From assembly GCF_040438885.1 (NCBI RefSeq), contig NZ_CP159218.1, positions 1,178,001 to 1,242,000 of the forward strand: a DNA stretch of 64,000 nt. Direction: 5' to 3'. The notes beneath the pieces were generated by a model. That model was not told the DNA's origin. It worked only from the letters and a program-made list of their open reading frames with translations, and searched no databases. The translations under genes and the position numbers were made by a program. This DNA comes from Nakamurella sp. A5-74. Its GTDB lineage: Bacteria > Actinomycetota > Actinomycetes > Mycobacteriales > Nakamurellaceae. Below, piece after piece: positions 35,686 through 44,059 of the stretch (positions are counted from its first letter, which is position 1; each line of letters begins with the position of its first letter).

Positions 35686-36602
35686 GCGATCATCAGGCCG
35701 GCGCGGCCGTGCCCGATTTCGGGGTCGGCACCGGGACCCCGTCCCAGGAGCAGCCTGCCGGTGGCTGGCAGGACACCCTGGCCGGCCTGTTGGCGGCGAC
35801 CCGCCGTCGGCTGACCGGCGACTACGAGGTCGACGACTTCGGCTACGACCCCGACTTCCACGAGAACTTCGTCCTCCCACCGCTGCGGTTGCTGTTCGAG
35901 CGGTGGTTCCGGGTCCAGGTCCAGGGCATCGAGAACCTGCCGGCCGAGGGTGGTGCGCTGGTGGTGGCCAACCACTCGGGCACCGTGCCGATGGACGCCG
36001 CCATGCTCACCGTCGCCATGCGCGATCACCATCCGCAGCAGCGGGTGCTCCGGACGTTGGCGGCGAACCTGGTCTTCGACCTGCCGGTGTTCGGGCCGCT
36101 TGCCCGCAAGTCCGGCGCCACCCTCGCCTGCCATCCGGATGCGGAACGACTGCTCGGCCGCGGCGAGTTGGTGGCCGTCTTCCCGGAGGGCTTCAAGGGC
36201 ATCGGCAAGCCGTACCAGCAGCGGTATCGCCTGCAGCGTTTCGGCCGCGGCGGTTTCGTCTCGGCTGCCCTGCAACAGCGGGTACCGATCATCCCGGTGT
36301 CGATCGTCGGCGCCGAGGAGACCTACCCGCTGATCGCGTCCGTGCCGCAGCTGGCCCGACTGTTCGGCCTGCCGTACTTCCCGATCACCCCGACGTTCCC
36401 GCTGCTGGGTCCGCTCGGGGCGGTCCCGCTGCCGTCGAAGTGGATCATCGAGTTCGGTGAGCCGATCCCGACCGACACCTACCCGCAGGACGCGGCCGAG
36501 GACCCGATGGTGGTGTTCAACCTGACCGACCGGATCCGGGAGAGCATCCAGCAGACCCTGTACCGGCTGCTGGCGCAGCGCGGGCACCCGTTCTTCGGCT
36601 GA
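35682..36602 (+). CDS. Lysophospholipid acyltransferase-family protein (Rv0502-like)
   Basis: 306 residues. A disordered N-tail of 30 precedes the LPLAT core. Block I is ANHSGTVPMDAAM, with spacing His-x6-Asp rather than the usual His-x4-Asp. Block III is FPEGFKGIGKPY, followed by IIPVSIVGAEETYPL. The block I spacing recalls the MGAT-like branch of the superfamily. It likely esterifies a lyso- or monoacyl lipid at the membrane, though no transmembrane helix is needed. It overlaps the genes on both sides, as in the mycobacterial order Rv0501-Rv0502. Confidence 0.88.
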   Translation: MSDHQAGAAVPDFGVGTGTPSQEQPAGGWQDTLAGLLAATRRRLTGDYEVDDFGYDPDFHENFVLPPLRLLFERWFRVQVQGIENLPAEGGALVVANHSGTVPMDAAMLTVAMRDHHPQQRVLRTLAANLVFDLPVFGPLARKSGATLACHPDAERLLGRGELVAVFPEGFKGIGKPYQQRYRLQRFGRGGFVSAALQQRVPIIPVSIVGAEETYPLIASVPQLARLFGLPYFPITPTFPLLGPLGAVPLPSKWIIEFGEPIPTDTYPQDAAEDPMVVFNLTDRIRESIQQTLYRLLAQRGHPFFG

Positions 36603-37330
36603 TGGCAAGCCTCTCACCGCGGGCCCCCGAGCTTCGTCGGCCCTGGCTCATGCAGCAGGACTGGCAACACCTGACGTTCGTGCACTGGGCGATCGACCCA
36701 GCCATGGTGGCCGACATGATGCCGCGCGGCGTGCGTCCGGACACCCTCGACGGCGCGACCTACGTGGGGTTGATCCCGTTCCGGATGCACGACGCGGGCC
36801 CTGGCCGCGGCCCGGGGGTGCCGTACCTGGGGACCTTCGCCGAGACCAACGTGCGGCTCTACTCGGTCGACGACCATGGTCGGCACGGCGTGGTGTTCCG
36901 ATCGCTCGAGACCACCAGGCTCGCGGTGGTGCTCGGCGCGCGAGGGCTGTTCGGGACGCCGTACATGTGGGCCAGGATGTCGATCGACATCAAGGGCGAC
37001 GTGATCACCTACTCGACCCGGCGGCGGCTGCCGGGTCCGCGCAGCGTCGGCGGCACCATGCGGGTGCGGGTCGGCGCGCCGATCGACGAACCGTCACCGC
37101 TGGAGGTGTTCCTGACCGCACGGTTCGGTCTGCACACCTCGTGGCTTTCCCGACCGTTGTGGATCCCGAACGCGCACCCGCCGTGGTCGCTCCGACAGGC
37201 GACGCTGGAGCATCTCGACGACGGGCTGGTCGCCGCTGCCGGGCTGCCCGGAATCACCGACCGGACGCCGGATTCGGTTGTGCACTCCGTCGGTCTGCGG
37301 ACCGAGTTCGGCTTCCCCCGGCGGGTCTGA
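36602..37330 (+). CDS. DUF2071 (YqjF-like) domain protein
   Basis: 242 residues with the DUF2071 pattern: MQQDWQHLTFVHWAIDPAMVADMMPRGVRPDTLDGATYVGLIPFRM in the first 65, FAETNVRLYSVDDHGRHGVVFRSLE, and later TARFGLHTSW. It belongs to the acetoacetate-decarboxylase-like fold; function is unknown. Its ATG overlaps the previous stop by one base, so it belongs to the same operon as the acyltransferase. It is the last gene of that operon. Confidence 0.88.
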   Translation: MASLSPRAPELRRPWLMQQDWQHLTFVHWAIDPAMVADMMPRGVRPDTLDGATYVGLIPFRMHDAGPGRGPGVPYLGTFAETNVRLYSVDDHGRHGVVFRSLETTRLAVVLGARGLFGTPYMWARMSIDIKGDVITYSTRRRLPGPRSVGGTMRVRVGAPIDEPSPLEVFLTARFGLHTSWLSRPLWIPNAHPPWSLRQATLEHLDDGLVAAAGLPGITDRTPDSVVHSVGLRTEFGFPRRV

Positions 37331-37512
37331 GACCTCCTACCGCCATCGCCCTGGCAAGGGCAGAACTGCGGGTAGGTGGTCATGAGCGCCCTTTCCTGGA
37401 GAGGATCGGTATCCCTGCAGGTGTATGGGGCGTCACTACAGGTACAGACTGGAACGGGCGGGCGGGTGCTCGCAGACTCCGGTCACACCGCACCACCACC
37501 CGGAGGCCGATC

Positions 37513-38382
37513 ATGAGCAACGCCGACACCACCACAGACACTGCCCTGGCTGACGCGAGAACGGCGGATGACGCCGATCGGGAACTGAAGGCCAGACATC
37601 GGGCTCTGTGGGCGCTCGGCGACTACACCTCGGTCGCCACCGACGTGATCGCCCTGCTCGGCCCCACCCTGGTCGCCGCCACTCAGGTCGGCCCCGGTGA
37701 TCGGGTCCTCGACGTGGCGGCCGGGGCGGGCAACGTTGCGATCCCCGCGGCGCTGGCCGGCGCGGACGTCATCGCCTCGGACCTGTGTCCCGAACTGCTC
37801 GCCGACGGTGAACGGCTGGCAGCCGAGCAGGGCGCGACACTCCGTTGGCAGGAGGCGGACGCGGAGGCGCTGCCGTTCGCGGATGCGTCGTTCGACGTGG
37901 TCACGTCCTGCGTCGGGGTGATGTTCGCGCCGCACCACCAGCAGACAGCGGACGAGCTGGTCAGGGTCTGCCGGCCGGGCGGCCGGATCGGGCTGATCAG
38001 CTGGACACCCGCCGGCTTCATCGGGCGGATGTTCGGGGTGATGCGGCCCCATGCCGCGCCGCCGGCCCCGGGCGCCCAGCCGCCGCCGCTGTGGGGCGAT
38101 CCCGACCACGTCCGGGAACTGCTCGGTGACCGCGTCACCGACCTGGTCATGCAGCGGCGGACACTGGAGGTCGGCACCTTCAGCGGCGCGGAACACTTCC
38201 GCGACTTCTTCAAGGCCCGCTACGGGCCGACCATCGCCACCTACGCGCGGATCGCAGAGGATACGGCGGCCGTCCGGATCCTGGACGACGGGCTCCTGGC
38301 ACTGGCCGACGAGTTCGCCGTCTCCGAGGATCCGTACCTGATGGAGTGGGAGTACCTGCTGGTGACGGCAACCGGGGCCTGA
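37513..38382 (+). CDS. Class I SAM-dependent methyltransferase (UbiE/type 11-like)
   Basis: 289 residues. Motif I VLDVAAGAGNVAIPAA near 66-81, motif II/III region EADAEALPFADASFDVVTSCVGVMF near 115-138, and post-I acidic loop IASDLCPELL. It is similar to menaquinone/arsenite-type small-molecule methyltransferases; the substrate is unknown. The start has GGAGG upstream (37502-37506). The frame is open far upstream but without conserved sequence. It lies 182 bp from the DUF2071 gene and is probably transcribed alone. Confidence 0.88.
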   Translation: MSNADTTTDTALADARTADDADRELKARHRALWALGDYTSVATDVIALLGPTLVAATQVGPGDRVLDVAAGAGNVAIPAALAGADVIASDLCPELLADGERLAAEQGATLRWQEADAEALPFADASFDVVTSCVGVMFAPHHQQTADELVRVCRPGGRIGLISWTPAGFIGRMFGVMRPHAAPPAPGAQPPPLWGDPDHVRELLGDRVTDLVMQRRTLEVGTFSGAEHFRDFFKARYGPTIATYARIAEDTAAVRILDDGLLALADEFAVSEDPYLMEWEYLLVTATGA

Positions 38383-38392
38383 TGGCCGCCCG

Positions 38393-38398
38393 TACCCT
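38393..38398 (+). promoter_or_regulatory. -10 hexamer of the LLM oxidoreductase gene
   Basis: TACCCT, 6 nt, then ATG at 38405. This geometry favours the ATG over the in-frame GTG at 38402. Confidence 0.45.
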
Positions 38399-38404
38399 CT
38401 GGTG

Positions 38405-39214
38405 ATGCGCCACGCCCTGTTCCTTCCCGTCTTCGACGTGCTGGCGGATCCGCGCGAGGTCGCGCGGATCGCTGCGGAGGCCGAGGAGGCAGGCTGGGAC
38501 GGCACCTTCGTCTGGGACCACATGTCCTACCGGGCGCCGGTCGCGCAGATCGCTGATCCGTGGATCACATTGTCCGCCATGGCATCTGCGACGGAGCACA
38601 TCCGCATCGGTCCGATGGTGACCCCGCTGCCGCGGCGACGGCCCACGGTCATCGCCCGGCAGACAGCCACCCTCGATCGGCTCAGCGACGGTCGGCTGAC
38701 CCTCGGTGTCGGGATCGCCGACGACTCCGCCGGCGAGCTGTCGGGTGCCGGGGAGGAGCTCGACGCGCGCCGCCGGGGTGCGATGCTCGACGAGGCGCTC
38801 GAGATCCTGCAGGCTGCCTGGACGGGCGAGAACGTCGACCATCACGGCGAGCACTACACGGTGCAGGGCATCGCATTCCGCCCGCGCCCGGTGCAGGAGC
38901 CGGCCATCCCGGTCTGGGTGGCGGTGCGCGCCGGCAACCCCCGTCCGCTGCGCCGGGCTGCCCGGTTCCAGGGGGTGTTCCCGGTCGGCGTCGATCATCC
39001 GGAGGTGCTGGCCGAGATCGTCGGGGCCGTCACCGAATTGCGTGCCGCGGGCGAGCAGACGGGTCCGTACGACGTGGCGATCGGCGGTACCCCCGGCACC
39101 GACCCCGCGCCCTACGCCGCCGCGGGGGCGACCTGGTGGATGGAGGCTTTCGGGCCGTACGACCTGTCGCTGGACGCCGTGCGCGGTGTGCTCCGCGACG
39201 GCCCGCGACGCTGA
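38405..39214 (+). CDS. LLM-class (luciferase-like) flavin-dependent oxidoreductase
   Basis: 269 residues with a TIM-barrel bacterial-luciferase pattern: LPVFDVLADPREVARIAAEAEEAGWDGTFVWDHM at the N-terminus, IRIGPMVTPLPRRRPTVIARQTATLDRLSDGRLTLGVG near 62-100, and IPVWVAVRAG near 170. It uses F420 or FMN; actinobacterial members of this length are usually F420-linked, but the sequence does not settle it. Substrate is unknown. It is convergent with the HAD phosphatase gene across a long inverted repeat. Confidence 0.9.
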   Translation: MRHALFLPVFDVLADPREVARIAAEAEEAGWDGTFVWDHMSYRAPVAQIADPWITLSAMASATEHIRIGPMVTPLPRRRPTVIARQTATLDRLSDGRLTLGVGIADDSAGELSGAGEELDARRRGAMLDEALEILQAAWTGENVDHHGEHYTVQGIAFRPRPVQEPAIPVWVAVRAGNPRPLRRAARFQGVFPVGVDHPEVLAEIVGAVTELRAAGEQTGPYDVAIGGTPGTDPAPYAAAGATWWMEAFGPYDLSLDAVRGVLRDGPRR

Positions 39215-39241
39215 ACGGGTGGCGCCGGACGAGCACCGCGC

Positions 39242-39307
39242 CTGCAGAACAGTTTTGGTGCTTCGCCATCTGCCGGGCGGCGGCGCACCACTGGAACTGT
39301 TCTGCAG
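39242..39307. terminator. Long inverted repeat between convergent genes
   Basis: Perfect 13-bp outer arms CTGCAGAACAGTT (39242-39254) and AACTGTTCTGCAG (39295-39307). Inside them a 6-bp pair TGGTGC/GCACCA (39256-39261 with 39285-39290) continues the stem after a small mismatch. It lies between two convergent stops, so a bidirectional terminator is likely. A dispersed palindromic repeat is also possible. Confidence 0.65.
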
Positions 39308-39336
39308 CACCGCGCGGTCGACCGGGTGATCGATGC

Positions 39337-40221
39337 CTAACGGAGGCGCCGCCGGACCGCGAGCCCACCGAACACCGCGCCGGTGATCGCGCCGGCGCCC
39401 AGCACCGAGGGCACGCCGATCCTGGCCGCCTTGCGGGCGGTGCGGAAGTCGCGGATCTGCCAGCCGTGCTTCCGGGCGGCGTCCCGCAGCGCCCCATCGG
39501 GATTCACCGCCACCGCGGTTCCGACGACGCTCAGCATCGGGACGTCGTTGATCGAGTCGGAGTACGCGGTGCATCTGCGCAGGTCCAGGCCCTCCGCCGC
39601 GGCCAGTGCGCGCACCGCCGAAGCTTTCGCGGGGCCGTGCAACATCTCACCGACCAACCGTCCGGTGTAGACGCCGTCGACGGCCTCGGCCACGGTGCCC
39701 AGCGCTCCGGACAGGCCGAGCCGGCGCGCGATGATCTGGGCGAGCTCGACCGGGGTTGCGGTCACCAACCACACGCGTTGACCGGCATCCAGGTGCCGCT
39801 TGATGAGCTCGATCGATCCGGCATAGAGCCGATCGGCCATCTCCTCGTCGTAGATCTCCTCGCCCAGCCGGACGATCTCGGCGACGGTGCGGCCGGCGAC
39901 GAACGACAGCGCTTCCTCGCGGGAGTCCCGGATGTCTCCGGAGTCCTCGCCGGCGAACCGGAACCGGACCTGCCGGACGGCGAATCGCACCAGATCACCG
40001 GTGGTGAAGAACTTGCGGGACGCGAGTCCGCGGACGAAGTGGTAGATCGAGGCACCCGCCAGCACGGTGTTGTCGACGTCGAAGAATGCGGCTGCGGTGA
40101 GGTCGGTACCGGGGGCCAGCGGTTCGGCGTGCGCAGCGGCCGATGCGGCCTCGGCAGACGCCTGGCCGGCGAGCTGGGCTCTGGCGGCGCGTTCGCGCGC
40201 GGACGGTCTGGTGAGTCGCAC
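39337..40221 (-). CDS. HAD-superfamily IB phosphatase (SerB1-like)
   Basis: 294 residues from a GTG preceded by GGAGG. Motif I is FFDVDNTVL (nucleophile Asp near 48), motif II VTATP near 152, and motif [14 protein letters not shown] near 218-229. The IB cap lies between motifs I and II, with [21 protein letters not shown]-terminal hydrophobic stretch ([20 protein letters not shown]) may anchor it to the membrane. The family includes SerB-like and lipid-phosphate phosphatases. The position matches mycobacterial serB1 (Rv0505c), which lies next to the acyltransferase cluster. A phospholipid or phosphoserine substrate is equally possible. Confidence 0.9.
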   Translation of the reverse strand: MRLTRPSARERAARAQLAGQASAEAASAAAHAEPLAPGTDLTAAAFFDVDNTVLAGASIYHFVRGLASRKFFTTGDLVRFAVRQVRFRFAGEDSGDIRDSREEALSFVAGRTVAEIVRLGEEIYDEEMADRLYAGSIELIKRHLDAGQRVWLVTATPVELAQIIARRLGLSGALGTVAEAVDGVYTGRLVGEMLHGPAKASAVRALAAAEGLDLRRCTAYSDSINDVPMLSVVGTAVAVNPDGALRDAARKHGWQIRDFRTARKAARIGVPSVLGAGAITGAVFGGLAVRRRLR

Positions 40222-40387
40222 CCCGCACCTCCGTCCACTCGTCGCGCGCCTTGCCGGTGCCCCCAGGGTATCGAGCCACCGATCGCACTACCCTGACGGT
40301 GGTGTCCGGATCCGTGCGCGGGTCCGGATCCGGGGCGGGACGTCTCTTCGATCCCCACCGTCGCACAGGCGAGAGGAGCAGGACGCG

Positions 40388-42295
40388 GTGACGAACGCGA
40401 GCGAACCGATGGTCAACTGGGCGGAGCTGATCCGCACGGCCGGGCAGCGGCATGCTGCGCGGATCGCCATCATCGACTCCGGTCGGTCCATCAGCTGGGG
40501 TGAGCTCGACGCGGCAGCGGATGCCGGCGCTGCTGACCTGTTGGAGTCCGGTTCGCACCGCGGAGATCGGGCCCTCGTGGCGCTGCCCAGCTCGGCCGAC
40601 CTGGTCCTCACCCTGGTGGCCACCGCCCGGGCCGGTCTGGTGGCCGTTCCGGTGGATCCGCACCGAGCAGACCTCGCGACGGTGGCCGCGCGGGTCGGGG
40701 CCAGGCTGCTCCTGGTCGCCGACGGATCCCCCGAGGTCGCGGGCGTGTCGACCGTGTTCGCAGCCGCCGACCTGCGCCGATGGTGGACGGCTCACCGGGC
40801 GCCGGTGTCGGCCGTCGGGGGCGGCGAGGACCTCGCCGTGCTGGCGCGTGCCTCGCGCAGCTACCGGGCCGTGATGATCTCCCACCACGCGGTGCTCGCG
40901 GCCGTGGCCGCGGCGACGGGGGCTCCCGGCTCCCGGCTGCGCGCCGACGACCGCGCCGTGATGGCGTTGCCCGTGCACCATCTCGCCGGCCTGGTGACGG
41001 CGTTCCTGCCGCTGGCCGCGGTCGGCGCCGCGGCGGTGTTCCCCGAGGTCGATCCGGCCGGCGGCGATCTGAGCGGACTCCCGTCGCTGATCCGCAGCGC
41101 GAAGGTGACGATCATCCCCGGGTCGCCCGGGGTGTACCGCGCGCTGCTGGCCACCGAAGGAGTGGAGCGGGCGCTGGCCAGCGTCCACCTGATGACGTCC
41201 GGTGCAGCGCCGCTCCCGTCATCGGATTTCTCGGCGATCCGCGCAGTGACCGGACAGCACGTGTGGGAGGGCTACGGCATCTCGGAGTCGACGTCCGTGG
41301 TCGCCTCATCCCTGGTCACCGCCCGTTCCCGTGCCGGATCCGTCGGCTGCGCGCTGGGCGGGCTCGAGATCAGGATCGACTCCGGAACCGGCGACGCGGC
41401 CGGTGACGAACCTCCTGGGGTCCCGCAGGATCCGGGCAGCAGGGTGGGGACCGACGGCGGCGTCGATGCGCTGGACGGGAATCTCGCCGACGTGACCGGG
41501 ATGGGTGACGTCGGCCGGATCAGCCTGCGGGGTGCGACGCTCTTCAGCGGGTACTGGCCGGACGGCGCCGACGGTCCCGGTGAGGACGGTTGGTACTGCA
41601 CCGAGGATGTCGGCTATCTCGACGATCTGGGGGAGCTGCACCTGGTCGACCGTGCGGACGAGACGTTCACCGTCTCAGGATTCACGGTGTACCCCAAGGA
41701 GATCGAGCAGGTGTTGGCGGCCCATCCGGACATCGCCGCCGCTGTGGTCGGGGCCGTTCCTGGAACTGGTTCGAAGCCGGCGCGGGTGGTCGCAGTCCTC
41801 AGTGCCAGGGCCGGTGTCGAACGGCCGGGTGTGCAGCAGTTGCAGGGATACGTGGCGGCACGGCTGCCGATCTTCAAGCGCCCCACCGAGTTCGCGTTCG
41901 TCGACGCCATCCCGCTCACCGAGCTGGGACGGCAGGACCGCGTCGCGGCGCTGGGTCTGGCCGGCTTCGTCGCCGGTGGTCGGTCGGTGGCGGTGCTCGG
42001 CAGTGTGCGACCGACCGCAGTCAGGGCCGCGCAGCCCGAATCCGCAGCAGCCGCTCCGGGTGTCGACAGTGCTGTGCCGTCACCGGACGATCAGGACGCC
42101 ACCGCGGACCCGACGCCGCACGATGCAGACGGCCGCGCCGACGCCGAACCGTTCGAACCGACGGCGCCGGAACGCGGACCCGAGCAGGCCGCCGACCTGG
42201 ACAGCCTGGGCGGACGTCTTCCTGGTGCGGGGAACCGTCGGGCCCGCAGCCTGTCGGATGATGACGACGACCTGTTCGGTAGCGAGTACTCGTAG
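40388..42295 (+). CDS. Acyl-CoA synthetase-like (ANL) protein with degenerate active site and acidic C-terminal tail
   Basis: 635 residues from a GTG with GAGGAG about 10 nt upstream. It has ANL-fold landmarks: HVWEGYGISESTS (A5) near residue 292, CTEDVGYLDDLGELHLVDRADETF (A7/A8) near 405, FTVYPKEIEQVLAAHPDIAAAVVGAVPG near 432. The Gly/Ser/Thr-rich P-loop is absent; ARASRSYRAVMISHHAVLAA stands in its place. The A10 lysine motif reads TELGRQDRVAAL, without the catalytic Lys. From about residue 530 the protein is a disordered Asp/Glu/Ala/Pro-rich tail. It may have lost adenylation and serve a binding or regulatory role. It is divergent from the HAD phosphatase gene. Confidence 0.85.
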   Translation: MTNASEPMVNWAELIRTAGQRHAARIAIIDSGRSISWGELDAAADAGAADLLESGSHRGDRALVALPSSADLVLTLVATARAGLVAVPVDPHRADLATVAARVGARLLLVADGSPEVAGVSTVFAAADLRRWWTAHRAPVSAVGGGEDLAVLARASRSYRAVMISHHAVLAAVAAATGAPGSRLRADDRAVMALPVHHLAGLVTAFLPLAAVGAAAVFPEVDPAGGDLSGLPSLIRSAKVTIIPGSPGVYRALLATEGVERALASVHLMTSGAAPLPSSDFSAIRAVTGQHVWEGYGISESTSVVASSLVTARSRAGSVGCALGGLEIRIDSGTGDAAGDEPPGVPQDPGSRVGTDGGVDALDGNLADVTGMGDVGRISLRGATLFSGYWPDGADGPGEDGWYCTEDVGYLDDLGELHLVDRADETFTVSGFTVYPKEIEQVLAAHPDIAAAVVGAVPGTGSKPARVVAVLSARAGVERPGVQQLQGYVAARLPIFKRPTEFAFVDAIPLTELGRQDRVAALGLAGFVAGGRSVAVLGSVRPTAVRAAQPESAAAAPGVDSAVPSPDDQDATADPTPHDADGRADAEPFEPTAPERGPEQAADLDSLGGRLPGAGNRRARSLSDDDDDLFGSEYS

Positions 42296-42351
42296 TCCCC
42301 CGATCGGACGGCTGCCTGATCGCTGAAGCACTGCGCCGGCCACCCGGGATG

Positions 42352-44049
42352 TCAGTGCGTTGTTTCGCCCCGTCGCTCGAGCGCGTCCAGTAGACCCTGC
42401 ACCTTGAGATAGGTGTCGGCGCGGTAGTTGCCGATCGATCGTTCGTCCAGCAGCGTCTCCCGCAGGGCAGCGACGTACCGCTCGGTCAGTTCGATCAGCT
42501 GATCCCGGTGGTCGATCTTCGCCTGACCCTCCGGCAGGGCGCCGGTGAGCAGCGGAGCGAACAGCTTGCTCATCCGCTCGACGACAGCCGGCGCGATGGG
42601 CTCCCCCTCGATCTGTTGGTCCTCCAACGGCCCGAGTCGTTCCGACACCGTGTCGACCATCTCGGACACCAGGGAGCGGATCTCCTCGCGCTTGTCCTGC
42701 ACGCTGCGCTCGCGGAAGTGCATGCGACGGATGACGAGCGGCAGAGTGCTGCCGAACCCGATCAGGGTGGCGACCGAGACGACGAACGCGACGAGCACCA
42801 CGACCGCCCGGTGGTCGGTGCCCTCCGGGATCGTCTGCGCGGCAGCGAGAGTCACCACACCGCGCATGCCGGCCCAGCTGAGCACCAGGGCCCCCTTGCG
42901 GCCGATGGGCTGGTCCTCCTCGAAGGCCAGATCGGCGCGCCCGCGGTCGATCCACCGCCGGATGTTCTGGGCCCGCCGCTCCTGCTGGTGGGTCTCCGGT
43001 TCGATCGTCTCGAGCTCGGACTCGGCGTCCTCGATCCTGCGTCTGCTCCGCCGGGTGCTGTTGTGCCGGGACCCGAACCGGATCGCCACCAGCACACCCG
43101 CCGCCCGCAGTGCCAGCAGCAGCACGAAGACCACCGCGGCGATGGCGGCAACCGTCGACATGCTCGACTCGGTGCGAGCGTCCGTGACCAGACCGGGCAG
43201 CTCGAGGCCCATCACCAGGAAGACCGCGCTCTCCAGGACGAAGCTGATAGTCGCCCAGTTCGCGGCCTCGGTGCCGCGGGCCGCGGCGGAGAACCTGTGC
43301 GCGGAGCGGTGTCCGGTGATGACCCCGGCGACCACGGTCGCCAGCACTCCTGACCCGTGCAGCTCCTCAGTGGGGAAGTACGCGAGGAACGGCACGAAGA
43401 ACGAGATGGTGCTGGTCAGCACCGGATCGCTGATCCTGGCCCGCACCATGATCGTGATGCCGGCGATCAGCCCGCCGACCACCAGCGCGACGAGCACCGC
43501 GACGGCGAAGTCGCGCAGCGACTGCCAGAAGCTGAAGGTCCCCATGACCGCGGCCAGTGCCGTGCGCAGCAACACCAGCGCGGTGGCGTCGTTCATCAGG
43601 CTCTCGCCCTCCAGCACGCTCATCAGCCTCGGCGGTAGCCCGAGTCGCCGACCGATGGCGGTGGCAGCGACGGCGTCCGTCGGGCTGACCACCGCGCCCA
43701 GCGCCACTCCCAGCGCAATCGGGATCTGCGGGAACACGGCGTGCACGACGACACCGATGACCAGCGCGGAGGCCACCACCATGATCACCGAGAGCCAACT
43801 GATCTGGCCGAGGTTGCGGCGCAGATCGGTGACCGGGAATCGCACGGCGCTCGAGTACAGCAGCGGCGGCAGCACGCCGGCGAGGATCCATTCCGGAGCC
43901 AGCACGAAGTCCGGGATCGCCGGCAGGAAGCTCGCGGCGATCCCGACGACGAGCAGCAACAGCGGGACGGCGACTCCGGTCCGGCGGGAGAGCACCGTGG
44001 AGACGATGACGACGGCGAGCGCGGCCACGGCGATCAGCAGGTATTCCAC
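42352..44049 (-). CDS. Na+/H+ antiporter, CPA1 family
   Basis: 565 residues. About twelve membrane helices span the first 420, with the CPA1 motifs ILAGVLPPLLYSSAV, GAVVSPTDAVAATAIGRRLGLPPRLMSVLEGESLMNDATALVL (ion-binding Asp residues) and SWAGMRGVVTLAAA. A cytosolic Arg/Glu-rich loop (RRSRRRIEDAESELE) breaks the membrane part at about 305-370. A helical cytosolic C-terminal tail of about 130 residues follows. It exports Na+ or K+ in exchange for H+. Start GTG at 44049; the TAG of the upstream pdxR stop forms part of a TAGCAT 7 nt before it. Confidence 0.92.
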   Translation of the reverse strand: MEYLLIAVAALAVVIVSTVLSRRTGVAVPLLLLVVGIAASFLPAIPDFVLAPEWILAGVLPPLLYSSAVRFPVTDLRRNLGQISWLSVIMVVASALVIGVVVHAVFPQIPIALGVALGAVVSPTDAVAATAIGRRLGLPPRLMSVLEGESLMNDATALVLLRTALAAVMGTFSFWQSLRDFAVAVLVALVVGGLIAGITIMVRARISDPVLTSTISFFVPFLAYFPTEELHGSGVLATVVAGVITGHRSAHRFSAAARGTEAANWATISFVLESAVFLVMGLELPGLVTDARTESSMSTVAAIAAVVFVLLLALRAAGVLVAIRFGSRHNSTRRSRRRIEDAESELETIEPETHQQERRAQNIRRWIDRGRADLAFEEDQPIGRKGALVLSWAGMRGVVTLAAAQTIPEGTDHRAVVVLVAFVVSVATLIGFGSTLPLVIRRMHFRERSVQDKREEIRSLVSEMVDTVSERLGPLEDQQIEGEPIAPAVVERMSKLFAPLLTGALPEGQAKIDHRDQLIELTERYVAALRETLLDERSIGNYRADTYLKVQGLLDALERRGETTH

Positions 44050-44059
44050 GGAAGCGATG

